NCBI RefSeq assembly: GCF_029094525.1
Contig: NZ_CP119107.1
Location: 3,162,001 to 3,226,000, forward strand
Source: Pullulanibacillus sp. KACC 23026
GTDB taxonomy: Bacteria; Bacillota; Bacilli; Bacillales; Sporolactobacillaceae
Reading direction: 5' to 3'
Length of the DNA stretch: 64,000 nucleotides
A program made the position numbers and the translations under genes. Positions 25,410 through 35,324 of the stretch are shown piece after piece. How positions within the stretch are numbered: position 1 is the first letter of the stretch; every line of letters begins with the position of its first letter. A model generated the notes under the pieces. It saw nothing but the letters and a program-made list of their open reading frames with translations. It searched no databases and had not been told where the DNA came from.

Positions 25410-27215
25410 TTATTCTATTTCACCTTTTGATAATGGCAAGGTAAAGATAAACGTCGTCCCTTGCCCCTCTTTACTTTGAACCCCTATTTTTCCACGGTGA
25501 GCTTGAACGATATTTTTTGCGATCGCAAGTCCTAATCCCGTCCCTGCCTTACCGCGAGTTCGAGCTTTATCCGCTTTATAAAACCGTTCAAAAACAAACG
25601 GCAAATCCTCTTTTGAAATGCCCGTTCCCGTATCACTGACACTAACTTTAAGAAAAGACGGGATCGGCTCCGCTAAAACGGTAACAGTTCCGCCTCTAGG
25701 CGTATGGCGAATGGCATTATCAATAAGATTCGTTAACACTTGTTCAATGCGATCAGGGTCGATGGATAGAACGAGCTCTTTGTCTATATCCTGAATTAAT
25801 TCAACCCGTATCTCCTGTTCCCGCGCAAGATTCCGAAACTTTCCGACCGCCCGATCTAAGAAGTCATGCATATGCGTTTCCGTGACCTGCATTTGAAAAT
25901 GCCCAGCTTCTAGACGGGCCAAATCTAGTAATTCATTGACTAAGCGCCCCATTCGAAGCGATTCATCATAAATGATCTTAGCCATTTCTTTTTTATCCTC
26001 TTCGGTCTCAGCGACTCCATCCACAATGGCCTCACTATACCCTTGCAGCATAGAGATCGGCGTCCGAAGTTCATGTGACACGTTCGCAATAAAGCCTTGG
26101 CGCATTTCATCAAGTCTGCGCTCTTCTGTCATATCACGGAGTACGGCAACTGCACCACGTATATCATTTTGATCGTATAATGGTGTCATCACAACAACCC
26201 AAGTCCGACCTTGATACGTCATTTCAATCGTTTGTTCCTTTTCTTCTTTTGCCACTTGTTTGAACAAGTCAATCAGCTCAGGCGGCAGTCGATGAACGCC
26301 TTCTTTAACAGACTCTATGCCCTCTTCTTCATTCTTCTCATATTCCCAAAATAACAAGAATCGCTTGGCTGGAGGATTCGAAACGAGCAATTGGCCATCC
26401 TTATCAAAAGTCATGACCCCATCAGCCATCGAGCTCAAAATACCAGATAACTGTTCCTTTTCCTGCTGAAGCGCCATAATATTCGTCTTTAATTGACTCG
26501 CCATTTGATTAAAAGTAATGCCCAGCTCACCAATTTCATCACGCGTCAGAATCGGGACCTTAGCATTAAAGTTCCCCTTCGTCACTTGCTGAGCCGCTTC
26601 TCGCATGCTTCTTAATGGAGCCGTTATTCGCGTCGAAAGGAAAAAGGCAAAAATCGTCGTCAAGATGATCGCAATTCCCGCTCCAATATAGATGATTTTC
26701 TGTGCCTGCGTATTCGTCTGATGAATGACGTCTAAAGACTGATAGACATAGGCCGCTTCAGGTTTTCCATTTGCATTGGTAAAAGGAACGCCGACCACGA
26801 CCATCTTTTCTTCCTGGTCCGACTTAAAAGGGATGACTTCATTTTTCTTGACCAGTTTTTGTTCACTTAAAACCTTAGAAAGTTCTCCGTCCTGCTGAAG
26901 CACACGCTTTGGAATAGCCGGCAGCGTTGAAGCATTTGGAGAAATCCAATAATGACCGTCTTCAGAATAGATAATAACGCGCGCATCCAATACATCCGTA
27001 ATTTGCGAAGCCGTTGCTAACGCCTTCTTGCTGGAGCCTTCTTCACTAATGATGGTTGCGACTTCTTTCCCGATCTGGGTCATTTGATTCTCAACCTGTG
27101 TGATATGGAACGTCTCAAAAAATTGCAGCAAAAGAATCGTGAGAAAAATGAGAACGGCTGAGACCAGAAGCAGAATCGTCAGCCAAAGCTTACCAACAAC
27201 ACTTCTCCAAAGCAT
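25410..27215 (-). CDS. resE: Sensor histidine kinase ResE
   Basis: Membrane sensor of the ResDE system that controls aerobic and anaerobic respiration. Domain order over 601 residues: membrane helix 1 (about 10-32), extracytoplasmic domain, membrane helix 2 (about 175-198), HAMP, PAS (SSMADGVMTFDKDGQLL), HisKA with NVSHELRTP (His near 380) and HATPase_c with N, G1 and G2 boxes (DNAIRHTPRGG, DTGTGISKEDLP, GKAGTGLGLA). The ATG overlaps the resD stop by one base (TAATG). The resE 3' end is followed by a terminator, then array B. Confidence 0.94.
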   Translation of the reverse strand: MLWRSVVGKLWLTILLLVSAVLIFLTILLLQFFETFHITQVENQMTQIGKEVATIISEEGSSKKALATASQITDVLDARVIIYSEDGHYWISPNASTLPAIPKRVLQQDGELSKVLSEQKLVKKNEVIPFKSDQEEKMVVVGVPFTNANGKPEAAYVYQSLDVIHQTNTQAQKIIYIGAGIAIILTTIFAFFLSTRITAPLRSMREAAQQVTKGNFNAKVPILTRDEIGELGITFNQMASQLKTNIMALQQEKEQLSGILSSMADGVMTFDKDGQLLVSNPPAKRFLLFWEYEKNEEEGIESVKEGVHRLPPELIDLFKQVAKEEKEQTIEMTYQGRTWVVVMTPLYDQNDIRGAVAVLRDMTEERRLDEMRQGFIANVSHELRTPISMLQGYSEAIVDGVAETEEDKKEMAKIIYDESLRMGRLVNELLDLARLEAGHFQMQVTETHMHDFLDRAVGKFRNLAREQEIRVELIQDIDKELVLSIDPDRIEQVLTNLIDNAIRHTPRGGTVTVLAEPIPSFLKVSVSDTGTGISKEDLPFVFERFYKADKARTRGKAGTGLGLAIAKNIVQAHRGKIGVQSKEGQGTTFIFTLPLSKGEIE

Positions 27216-27931
27216 TAATTCGTCACAACCTCAAATTTGTAGCCAACCCCCCAAACCGTCACAATCATATTCGCTGCTTGTTCAGAAATTCGGGTTAATT
27301 TCTCCCTTAAGCGTTTCACATGTGTATCCACTGTTCTTAAATCACCGAAGAATTCATAATTCCAAACGTCTTTCAGCAATTCTTCACGAGTAAACACTTT
27401 ATCCGGCGAATTAGCTAAAAATAAAAGGAGTTCGTATTCCTTTGGCGTTAATCCTACTTCCTTTTTATCAACGAGAACCCTGTGGGCATCATGATCAATC
27501 GTTAAATGAGGAAACACGAGCACATTCTTAGAAGTTGTTTCCGTTTCAAGAAACTTCGTTGAAGAAGAGCGCCGCAGAAGAGCCTTAACTCGAAGGACGA
27601 CTTCTCTTGGGCTAAATGGTTTAACAATGTAATCATCGGTCCCCACTTCAAAGCCCTGCACACGATTCGCTTCCTCTCCTTTTGCTGTCAGCATAATGAC
27701 AGGGGTTGCTTTTGACTCGCGCAATCGTTCACAGACATCTTCCCCGCTCATCCCGGGAAGCATTAAATCTAATAAAATTAAATCATAATCCTTTTCAAGA
27801 GCCATTCGGAGGGCATCCTCACCATTCTCCGCTTCTTCGATAATATAATTTTCTCTTTCTAAATACATGCGAAGTAAGCGACGAATGCGTTCTTCATCGT
27901 CTACCACTAAAATGGTTGCTTGGTATTCCAT
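27215..27931 (-). CDS. resD: Response regulator ResD
   Basis: OmpR-family DNA-binding response regulator, 238 residues. Receiver domain with VVDDEERIR and phosphoacceptor Asp55 in LILLDLMLPG, Lys in VKPFSPREV; winged-helix C-terminus with GLTPKEYELLLFLAN and RTVDTHVKRLREKL. AAGGAGG upstream of the ATG. Followed without gap by resE; separated from resC by a terminator and about 300 bp, so resDE can be transcribed on its own. In B. subtilis it also controls resABC and ctaA. Confidence 0.95.
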   Translation of the reverse strand: MEYQATILVVDDEERIRRLLRMYLERENYIIEEAENGEDALRMALEKDYDLILLDLMLPGMSGEDVCERLRESKATPVIMLTAKGEEANRVQGFEVGTDDYIVKPFSPREVVLRVKALLRRSSSTKFLETETTSKNVLVFPHLTIDHDAHRVLVDKKEVGLTPKEYELLLFLANSPDKVFTREELLKDVWNYEFFGDLRTVDTHVKRLREKLTRISEQAANMIVTVWGVGYKFEVVTN

Positions 27932-28189
27932 AACCTAAATGGCCTCCTTCAATCTTTCAACATCACATTTATAATCTTCTATTCTATTTAGAGATCTCGA
28001 TTTTTTTGGATCACTACTTCTAAGTATAGTCTACGTCAAGCGTATTTTCAAAAAACATCCTATCTAAAAAATACCGTATTTTATTTAAGCCATGTGAAGG
28101 ACCTTTCTTAATAGTTTATGGGAGGCGTTCCGCGGCACTGATTTTACAGCAAATAGAAAAGAACTTAAGCATTGAATCACAACAATTAT

Positions 28190-28222
28190 GAAAAAAACAC
28201 CCCCACAAGTGTGAAGGTGTTT
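28190..28222 (-). terminator. resB-resC terminator
   Basis: On the minus strand AACACCTTCACACTTGTGG is followed by GGGTGTTTTTTTC, a stem of AACACC with GGTGTT and a T-run. The rest of the 27932-28239 gap shows no gene. Confidence 0.75.
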
Positions 28223-28239
28223 CAATGTGATTCGATCGT

Positions 28240-29442
28240 TTAGGCATAGGAGTGCATACCAGCGATAACCAAGTTTACAAAAATGAGATTAAACATAATA
28301 ATAACGAAGCCGATAACGCTGAGCCAGGCTGATTTTTCACCAATCCAGCCGCGAGATAAACGAAAATGCAAGTAGGCCGCATAGAAGAAGAACGTAATGA
28401 GTGCCCATACTTCTTTCGGATCCCAGCCCCAGAAGCGCGTCCAAGCCTGTTCCGCCCAGATAGCTGCAAACACGATGCCGCCAAGAGTAAAGATGGGAAA
28501 TCCGATCGCCACTGCACGATAGCTGATCTCATCCATCAGATTAGGATTAACGCCCTGCATCATCCGGTGAAGAACCGCACTGATCCGTTTCCTTAATAGG
28601 AGGCGTATCAGTGCATAGAGCACAATGCCTCCGAAGAACGACCAAATCACCGTGTTTAACTTCCTTGGCGCCTGCACACCATTCATCCATGATGGAATTT
28701 GAAAGAGCGGGCCAAAGGCATCATCCAAATGCTTTCCGTTATGAGGGCCGGCAATGGCAGGCATTTGATAGTCAAGAGTCGTCTTTTGCCCCTTAGAATC
28801 CACATAGCTAAAAGAAGTCTTGTAACCCGCTTGTTGAAAAATGGTTGAGATTAAGGCAAAAGCAATCACACAAACGATCGAAAACATGACAAATTCAAGC
28901 CAGAAAGTCTTCTTCGTTGAACCCGTCTGATCCACCACTTTTAGCAGGTAAACGAGTCCGCTTACAAAACTGAGCGAGAGAATCCCTTCTCCTAATGCAA
29001 CGGTCGTAACATGAACCATCAACCAATTGCTTTGAAGCGCCGGAATGAGCGGCTGAACTTCTTTAGGAAACACACTAGCATAAGCAATGACCACAACCGC
29101 AATCGGCAGTGTCAGCATGCCAACACTATTATTCTTATAAATCAGATAAATAATAATAAAGGCCAACACCATCATCATGCTAAAAAATGTGGTGTATTCA
29201 AAAAGATTACTTACAGGTATATGGCCGTCAGCCTGCCAACGGGTTAAGAAATAACCTAGCTGTGAAGCAAAGCCCACAATCGCGATAATAAAACCAGCGG
29301 CACCGATTCGCCGTGCAGCACTGCCACCATTTTTTTGCTGAAAGTTTTTACCTGTTACGCTGACTGTGAAAACAATGGTACCACCTGTGTAAAGGATAAA
29401 CGCTGTAAGCAGAAGGGCACTACTCCAAGCCACCATAGTCAT
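28240..29442 (-). CDS. resC: Cytochrome c biogenesis protein ResC (CcsA-like)
   Basis: Polytopic component of the system II cytochrome c maturation machinery, which carries heme and ligates it to apocytochromes outside the membrane. The tryptophan-rich heme-binding motif is WGWDPKEVWALITFFF, with conserved His in flanking helices (MVHVTTVALGEG). 400 residues and eight or more membrane helices. Its ATG overlaps the resB stop (ATGA). Confidence 0.93.
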   Translation of the reverse strand: MTMVAWSSALLLTAFILYTGGTIVFTVSVTGKNFQQKNGGSAARRIGAAGFIIAIVGFASQLGYFLTRWQADGHIPVSNLFEYTTFFSMMMVLAFIIIYLIYKNNSVGMLTLPIAVVVIAYASVFPKEVQPLIPALQSNWLMVHVTTVALGEGILSLSFVSGLVYLLKVVDQTGSTKKTFWLEFVMFSIVCVIAFALISTIFQQAGYKTSFSYVDSKGQKTTLDYQMPAIAGPHNGKHLDDAFGPLFQIPSWMNGVQAPRKLNTVIWSFFGGIVLYALIRLLLRKRISAVLHRMMQGVNPNLMDEISYRAVAIGFPIFTLGGIVFAAIWAEQAWTRFWGWDPKEVWALITFFFYAAYLHFRLSRGWIGEKSAWLSVIGFVIIMFNLIFVNLVIAGMHSYA

Positions 29443-31085
29443 TCGACAGTCCTCCTCTCATTATCTTCCGCTTTTGTTTTCTCTTCTAATTGATCAATAG
29501 GTTCTTCTAAGCCGCATGCCTCTAAGATCGGAGTCATTTCCCGTTTGAACCCATGCCAATTCTTATTTGTCGTCGCCGCAAACCACAGCTCATTTCCTTT
29601 TCTTTGGAACCACATTCTTCGATGATTCCAATACATCCCTTGTGCAACGCCTATGAGGAAAATAATAGCGCCTATTAATGCGATCCACAATGTAAAATCC
29701 TTTGTTACGATAAAGCCTGACATATTTTTAAAACCAAGGCTTTTGAATTTTATGGCGTAATCATTTTTCCCTAATGGTTCCAAATTTTTCTTGATCCCAA
29801 TAAAAGCAACCTCTCCCTTAGGCTTGTCAGGAGTAATCATTCGAAAAATAAAAGCTGGATTATTTGGCTGCTGGGATTTAGTATCCGGTTCATTTTTACT
29901 ATTAAAATAGAAATCCGGAAAATAGCCTAATACTTTAATAGAATAGCCATTTCCTAGATTATAGGTAGACTTCGTATCAAAAAGGTTAACGGAAAAATCC
30001 CCATGATCCGTCCCTGTTTTCTTATCAACCAGCATAAAGTTCATTGATGAGATCTGGTTCAACCGGTAATCCGCCTGAAAAACCTTATAGTGATTAAACA
30101 CCAACGGATGATTCACCTTAACCGATGCATCCTCTATTTTTTTGAGCTTTGGCGTTTGACCTAAGATCGCCTCACCGCTTTTCTGATAGAGGGTAACATT
30201 TGTTTGATAGTTTTTTGGAACGGTTCCAACCTGTTCTAAGGTTTGCTTGTACTTTTTATTCTTGTCGGAATACGTCTGCAGGATAAACTTGTGACTCTTC
30301 AGATAATATTGATCATTTGTTCCTGGAATCGCGACCGTTTCACCCTCACGGACCCATACCTGTTCCTTCACATACATGCCCGGTACATAACGACATACCC
30401 CTGCCAAAATAACAATGATCAAACCGATGTGATTCACATACGGTCCCCACCTGGAGAAGCGGTTCTTCTCTGCTAAAACGTTTCCATTTTCCTCTTTGAT
30501 TTTATAACGCCTTTTCTTAAGCTCCCCTTTAAGCTGATCCATTAAGCCATCAGGATTGTTGACAACGGTTGTGCTGACAAGACGCTGGCGTTTCATAAAT
30601 CGTTCATGTCGTGTAACACGCTGGTTCTTTAAAACCCGATAGAGAGGAATGAACCGGTCAATGCTCGCTACAATTATGGATAAACCTAAAAGTCCAATCA
30701 AGATGATAAACCACCAGGACGAGTACAGATTATCAAAGCCAAGTGTTTTGTAAATCTGTCCCAGTTCACCATATGTATCCTTATAATAAGTGTTCGGGTC
30801 TGCAGTAGGCGGGAGATACACCTCTTGCGGGAAGATCGTTCCAATGGCAATGGCGATTAGAACGAGTACAATTAGTGTAACCCCGACTTTTACAGACGAG
30901 AAATAGTTCCATACTTTATCAATGGGGGTCCTGGTATACGTTTGAGAGCGTCTCGCTCCCCCTTCATATCGCATGGTTAGGATTTCTTGGCTGGAAACGT
31001 CCTGCAGCGGGTTTCCGCAGGCCTCACAAAGGAGGGTTCCTTCTGGGTTTTGATGTCCGCACTCACATAAGACTTGTTTACTCAT
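29439..31085 (-). CDS. resB: Cytochrome c biogenesis protein ResB (Ccs1-like)
   Basis: 548-residue partner of ResC, delivering apocytochrome. N-terminal zinc-ribbon CECGHQNPEGTLLCEACG, then three membrane helices (about 70-92, 123-142, 213-232), a large extracytoplasmic domain and a C-terminal helix (FTLWIALIGAIIFLIGVAQG). AGAGGTGACCT precedes the ATG. The thioredoxin-like gene resA, normally directly upstream, is absent: rluB is only 160 bp away. Confidence 0.94.
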   Translation of the reverse strand: MSKQVLCECGHQNPEGTLLCEACGNPLQDVSSQEILTMRYEGGARRSQTYTRTPIDKVWNYFSSVKVGVTLIVLVLIAIAIGTIFPQEVYLPPTADPNTYYKDTYGELGQIYKTLGFDNLYSSWWFIILIGLLGLSIIVASIDRFIPLYRVLKNQRVTRHERFMKRQRLVSTTVVNNPDGLMDQLKGELKKRRYKIKEENGNVLAEKNRFSRWGPYVNHIGLIIVILAGVCRYVPGMYVKEQVWVREGETVAIPGTNDQYYLKSHKFILQTYSDKNKKYKQTLEQVGTVPKNYQTNVTLYQKSGEAILGQTPKLKKIEDASVKVNHPLVFNHYKVFQADYRLNQISSMNFMLVDKKTGTDHGDFSVNLFDTKSTYNLGNGYSIKVLGYFPDFYFNSKNEPDTKSQQPNNPAFIFRMITPDKPKGEVAFIGIKKNLEPLGKNDYAIKFKSLGFKNMSGFIVTKDFTLWIALIGAIIFLIGVAQGMYWNHRRMWFQRKGNELWFAATTNKNWHGFKREMTPILEACGLEEPIDQLEEKTKAEDNERRTVE

Positions 31086-31246
31086 AGGTCACCTCTTCTT
31101 CCCAGAAAACTTTCCATAACGCTGCACCATCTGGATTTTGCAAAATAAAATAATTTGAATATTTATTAACGTTTAAGTATTCAATATTACTACTCTATTT
31201 TACTATAAACCCTAATAAAAGCGAGTTGGAAAATAAGTTGTGACAA

Positions 31247-31981
31247 TTATGTGACAGAGTTCCCGTTTAATGGAGCCACTTTCAACTGTTTCACCTCATA
31301 AGGTTTTAATTCTCTATAATCCCCTGGACTCATTGATTTTAGGTCTAAGAAACCATAGCGCTCTCTTTTAAGTTTTTGCACCTCATAACCTAACGCTTCA
31401 AACATACGGCGCACTTGGCGATTACGGCCTTCATGAATCGTTAAGGAGATAACAGAGGTCCCCTTCTTGCGATCAACCGACTCAATTTTCACAATAGCTG
31501 GGGCTGTTTTACCATCCTCAAGTTCAATACCGCGCGCGAGTTTCCTCACCTCTTCCTTTGTGATTAGACCTTTAATCTTAGCGACATAATGCTTGTCTAT
31601 TTTATAGCGGGGATGCATAAGCTTGTTCGCCAGGTCTCCGTCGTTCGTTAACAATAAGGCACCCGACGTCTCATAATCAAGGCGCCCAACAGGAAAAATT
31701 CGTGCCTCCACGTTTGGAAAAAAGTCGGTTACCACCTTTCTTCCTTTATCATCCTTAACGCTCGATATGACCCCTGTTGGTTTATAAAACAAATAATAAA
31801 CCGGCTGTTCTTTATCAAGCGGAATCCCATCCACCTCAATCTTATCATTCGGCGAAACTTTAACGCCTTGTTCCCTCACTGTTTGTCCATTAACTTGGAC
31901 TCGCCCTTGGCTAATGAGTTCCTCTGCTTTTCGTCTAGAAGCTACCCCTGCCTGAGCAATCACTTTTTGCAATCGTTCCAT
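31247..31981 (-). CDS. rluB: 23S rRNA pseudouridine synthase RluB
   Basis: 244 residues: S4 RNA-binding domain at 1-60 (ERLQKVIAQAGVASRRKAEE), then the RsuA-type catalytic domain with GRLDYETSGALLLTNDG, catalytic Asp102. Makes pseudouridine 2605-equivalent in 23S rRNA. TGAGGTGACAGATT precedes the ATG. Between spmB and resB as in B. subtilis. Confidence 0.93.
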   Translation of the reverse strand: MERLQKVIAQAGVASRRKAEELISQGRVQVNGQTVREQGVKVSPNDKIEVDGIPLDKEQPVYYLFYKPTGVISSVKDDKGRKVVTDFFPNVEARIFPVGRLDYETSGALLLTNDGDLANKLMHPRYKIDKHYVAKIKGLITKEEVRKLARGIELEDGKTAPAIVKIESVDRKKGTSVISLTIHEGRNRQVRRMFEALGYEVQKLKRERYGFLDLKSMSPGDYRELKPYEVKQLKVAPLNGNSVT

Positions 31982-32130
31982 AATCTGTCACCTCATTGTT
32001 CATGATACCTTTACTTAACTGCTTTCACAAGCGAATACCCATCTGTAACTTGGCAAGTCGCCAACTTCCAGCGAAAGCATTAATGGGCCTCTTACTTAAA
32101 ATTCATCGCCATTGACTACTTCGAGTAGGT

Positions 32131-32179
32131 GGGGAAAGACCTCATCAAGCAGTTATTCTTTCAGTAGAAGTCTGTCCCA
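32131..32179. repeat. Dispersed hairpin element, copy 2
   Basis: Related to the 23299-23349 element: TCAAGCAGTTATTCTTTCAG between GGTGGGGAAAGAC and GTCTGTCCCACC, which can pair. Just downstream of spmB and its terminator. Confidence 0.6.
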
Positions 32180-32191
32180 CCAAGATAATAA

Positions 32192-32219
32192 AATCAAAAA
32201 ACGAGGCCATTGCCTCGTT
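32192..32219 (-). terminator. spmA-spmB terminator
   Basis: ACGAGGC-AATG-GCCTCGT on the minus strand followed by TTTTTTGATTTT. Confidence 0.88.
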
Positions 32220-32225
32220 CACGGT

Positions 32226-32765
32226 TTATTTAAATAATAAGGTACATATAACAATAGCGGCAACTGCTCCTGCCAAATCAGCTAGCAGGCCTACCTTCAT
32301 AGCATACCCAATCTTTCGGATCCCAACTGCTCCGAAATACACCGTAATGATATAAAAAGTGGTGTCCGTTGCCCCTTGGAGAGTGGAAGAAAGATTCCCT
32401 AGAAAGGAGTCGGGTCCATGGGTATGGATGATGTCTGTCATCATCCCAAGGGCTCCATTTCCTGATATGGGTCTAATTAAAATTTGGGGAACCACTTCTG
32501 GCGGGACACCGATATATTTTAAAGCAGGCTGCAGGAGATGAACAAAGGCATCCATCGCCCCTGAAGCTCTAAAAACACCGATTGAGACGAGCATCCCCAC
32601 TAAATAAGGGATAATGCTAATCGCAATCTCAAACCCATCTTTACCGCCATCGACGAACGCTTCGTACGTCGGTACTCGTTTTACCGTTCCATGAAAAAGG
32701 ACGATAGCAATGAGCATCGGTACGATCCATATAGATATCGTTGAAATAACTTGAATCGGATTCAC
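32226..32765 (-). CDS. spmB: Spore maturation protein SpmB
   Basis: 179-residue membrane protein of the nucleoside-recognition (Gate) family, needed with SpmA for full dehydration of the spore core. Conserved LIRPISGNGALGMMTDIIHT and STLQGATDTTFYIITVYFGA are present. GTG start, about 90 bp downstream of spmA. In B. subtilis dacB-spmA-spmB is a SigE operon; the same order is seen here. Confidence 0.92.
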   Translation of the reverse strand: MNPIQVISTISIWIVPMLIAIVLFHGTVKRVPTYEAFVDGGKDGFEIAISIIPYLVGMLVSIGVFRASGAMDAFVHLLQPALKYIGVPPEVVPQILIRPISGNGALGMMTDIIHTHGPDSFLGNLSSTLQGATDTTFYIITVYFGAVGIRKIGYAMKVGLLADLAGAVAAIVICTLLFK

Positions 32766-32853
32766 CTTCTCTCAACTAGGAGAATTGGGTACTTCTTGTC
32801 CGTTTTTCGGGTCAGAAAATGGCAGCGAAGAGCCTTGTTAGTGAGCAGCGGCC

Positions 32854-33441
32854 CTATTTCTTTCTGCTTTGCCGCCAATAAAAATAGCGATCAAAAAGAA
32901 TGGCTGCGCAAGTTGAACAAATAGTGGCAAACAGTGTGGTACCAACGATTTCTGTTGGAGAGACAGACCCATATTTCATCCTGATTGCAATAACAGTCGT
33001 TGGGATTAACGTCAATCCCGATGTATTAATAGCAAGAAGCGTAATCATGGACCGGCTGGCAGAGTCGGACCCGCCATTTAACTTTTTCAGCTCCTCCATA
33101 GCCTTTATTCCTAACGGTGTTGCAGCATTGCCAAGTCCAAAGAGGTTCGCCACAAAATTCGAAACAATATACCCCATGGCCGGATGATCAGCTGGCACTT
33201 CAGGAAACAACCTTTTCAAGAATGGTTTGACCAATTTGGATAGATGATCTAAGAGACCAGAGACTTCTGCAATTTTCATAATTCCAAGCCAAAAAACAAG
33301 AATGAAAATCAGCCCCAGACAGAGGGTAACTCCCTCTTGAGCTGAATCAAACACGGCTTTATTAACCTCTGGCATCGTCCCGTTAAATGCCGCGTAAACC
33401 ACTCCAATAAGAAATAGAAAAGCCCAAATAATATTAATCAT
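32854..33441 (-). CDS. spmA: Spore maturation protein SpmA
   Basis: 195 residues, matching B. subtilis (196). Gate-family membrane protein with FGLGNAATPLGIKAMEEL and NTSGLTLIPTTVIAIR. The ATG at 33441 follows GGGGCGG and overlaps the dacB end by 8 bp, showing coupling; the frame is open upstream but that part overlaps dacB. Confidence 0.92.
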   Translation of the reverse strand: MINIIWAFLFLIGVVYAAFNGTMPEVNKAVFDSAQEGVTLCLGLIFILVFWLGIMKIAEVSGLLDHLSKLVKPFLKRLFPEVPADHPAMGYIVSNFVANLFGLGNAATPLGIKAMEELKKLNGGSDSASRSMITLLAINTSGLTLIPTTVIAIRMKYGSVSPTEIVGTTLFATICSTCAAILFDRYFYWRQSRKK

Positions 33442-34588
33442 GACTAGCCGCCCCAAAAAGGTTATGAATAAAATTAAATAGATCGCTCCAGAAAGATGGC
33501 TTTTTTTCTTTCGCCTGATAAAAAAGCGGTAAAGTCGCCAATGTCTTGTCACCTGCCGTGACCGTCAAGTGTCCAACCGGTGTGGATGGCGAAACATCCC
33601 GTTCGTCTTCTTTCGGCGGTGTCTTAAGCGTCAAGTCGGTCTTCAAGTTTTCCTTTTCTTCTGCGGTTAACGGAATAGTCAAGTCACGTCTTGCAAACAA
33701 ATGATTTTGATAAAAGGGATCATCTATGCCGGTAATCTTTCCTTTTTTCACAATCGTTGTCGGTTGAAAATACGTAAATCCCCAGTTAAAGAGATTCATA
33801 TGATCTTGCCAATCATTGCCGTCATTTAGCGTTACAACGATGAGATTTTCTCCATCCTTGCTCGCTGTGGAAATTAAGGTTCTTCGGGCCAGCGTTGTAT
33901 AACCGGTTTTGCCTCCAGTGGAATAATCATATTGGAATAATAGCTTATTTTTATTTTTCCATTTGCGATCCCATTTTTCCCCTGGGTTTGGGGCTGTGTA
34001 ATACTTCGTTTTAAAAATCGTTTGGAAGGTTGGATTCTTCATCGCATAGCTTGTTAGAATCGCCATGTCATAAGCGGATGAATAATGATCCTCGGTATTA
34101 TCTAACCCATGAGGATTCGAAAAATTTGTGTCCATCATGCCGAGCTCTTTAGCTTTTTTATTCATTAAGGTTGTAAAGCCTTGCACGCTCCCGCCAACCG
34201 CTTCGGCAATAGCCACAGCCGCATCATTTCCAGAGCGAAGCATGAGTCCATAAACAAGATCTTTGAGCTTAATCTTTTCACCCTTCTTCAAATAAAGCGA
34301 AGACCCCTCTGTCCCATAGGCATTTGAGCTAATCGTCACGGTCTTGTTCAATTTACCTGATTCAATCGCCAAGATCGCCGTCATAACTTTTGTAATACTA
34401 GCAATCCGACGTTTTTGGTGGATATTTTTCCCATATAAAACACGTCCTGAATCTTGGTCCATTAATATAGATGCAGCAGCTGAATCAGATATTTGAGGCG
34501 GGCTTCCACCTTTTGCACTTGCATTTTGAAAAGGAATGCCTACTAAAAGTAAGGCTAACGTGATGAAGCAAATTAAAGCCTTCCTCAT
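33434..34588 (-). CDS. dacB: D-alanyl-D-alanine carboxypeptidase DacB (sporulation PBP5*)
   Basis: Trims cross-links in spore cortex. Signal peptide MRKALICFITLALLLVG cut near NASA; penicillin-binding motifs SITK (Ser64), SGN and KTG (GGKTGYTTLA); a C-terminal beta domain and an amphipathic tail (PSFWSDLFNFIHNLFG). About 384 residues. The identity DacB rather than DacA rests on the dacB-spmA-spmB order. The start is uncertain: a GTG five codons earlier and an ATG at 34654 are also in frame. Confidence 0.92.
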   Translation of the reverse strand: MRKALICFITLALLLVGIPFQNASAKGGSPPQISDSAAASILMDQDSGRVLYGKNIHQKRRIASITKVMTAILAIESGKLNKTVTISSNAYGTEGSSLYLKKGEKIKLKDLVYGLMLRSGNDAAVAIAEAVGGSVQGFTTLMNKKAKELGMMDTNFSNPHGLDNTEDHYSSAYDMAILTSYAMKNPTFQTIFKTKYYTAPNPGEKWDRKWKNKNKLLFQYDYSTGGKTGYTTLARRTLISTASKDGENLIVVTLNDGNDWQDHMNLFNWGFTYFQPTTIVKKGKITGIDDPFYQNHLFARRDLTIPLTAEEKENLKTDLTLKTPPKEDERDVSPSTPVGHLTVTAGDKTLATLPLFYQAKEKKPSFWSDLFNFIHNLFGAASHD

Positions 34589-34737
34589 AACTGTTATTGA
34601 CACACTATCCCGTCCCTTACCTTGTTTTATGTGAGTACTTCGCTTAAGGCCCATTTAGTCAGCAAAAGCCTCAGTTTGTACAAGTTTATGTTCGTCCCAC
34701 CCGAATATGACGGCAACGTTAAAGTGTGTCGGCTTTT

Positions 34738-35157
34738 TTAAATGTTAATAAAAGGAATGAGGAGAGCCCAAGCGATTATGAACACACTGTAATAGCCTGC
34801 TGCTCCAACCATCATCATCCATGACTTCTTGTAAAGCCATATAAAGACAAATGGAATCACTGCCCAAGGGATAAAAAATAGGAGTCCTATCAAGACACCG
34901 AGAATTCCGTACCCCACCCCTGAAGTAAACGCCATTTTAAACAAATAACAAGAGATCCCCAAAAATATTGGTGAAACCAAGCAATAGAAAACTAACTCCT
35001 TTTTGTACATTTTAATAAATAAAGCGTGACTCTTGGAATGAGTGGGCCAAAGCTTTAAGAGATACGCCTTCGAAGACTTTCTGAAGGTCTTGATAACCGG
35101 TTTCACATGAACGCGTTGTTTTTTTAGCCATGCACCCAATTTAAAGATAAGCGGCAC
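34738..35157 (-). CDS. Hypothetical membrane protein
   Basis: 139 residues. Basic N-terminus (about 50 residues), then three hydrophobic stretches (ELVFYCLVSPIFLGISCYLF, GYGILGVLIGLLFFIPWAVI with PFVFIWLY, MMMVGAAGYYSVFIIAWALL). GTG start after GAGGAAAGGAC. Lies between array C and dacB, on the minus strand. I do not recognise it. Confidence 0.6.
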   Translation of the reverse strand: MPLIFKLGAWLKKQRVHVKPVIKTFRKSSKAYLLKLWPTHSKSHALFIKMYKKELVFYCLVSPIFLGISCYLFKMAFTSGVGYGILGVLIGLLFFIPWAVIPFVFIWLYKKSWMMMVGAAGYYSVFIIAWALLIPFINI

Positions 35158-35324
35158 GTCCTTTCCTCGTAATCTATTGTAAGACTATGTCAGGACACTC
35201 AAGAAACATGCAAGGCTTGTAAAAAAAGTAATTTAAACCATCCATAAAAGCTGGGAAGAGGTTAACGAGGGCGGAATGCGGGCGCTAATTCACCAAATCT
35301 CGGCTTGGGTGGCGCCCTTTGCAT

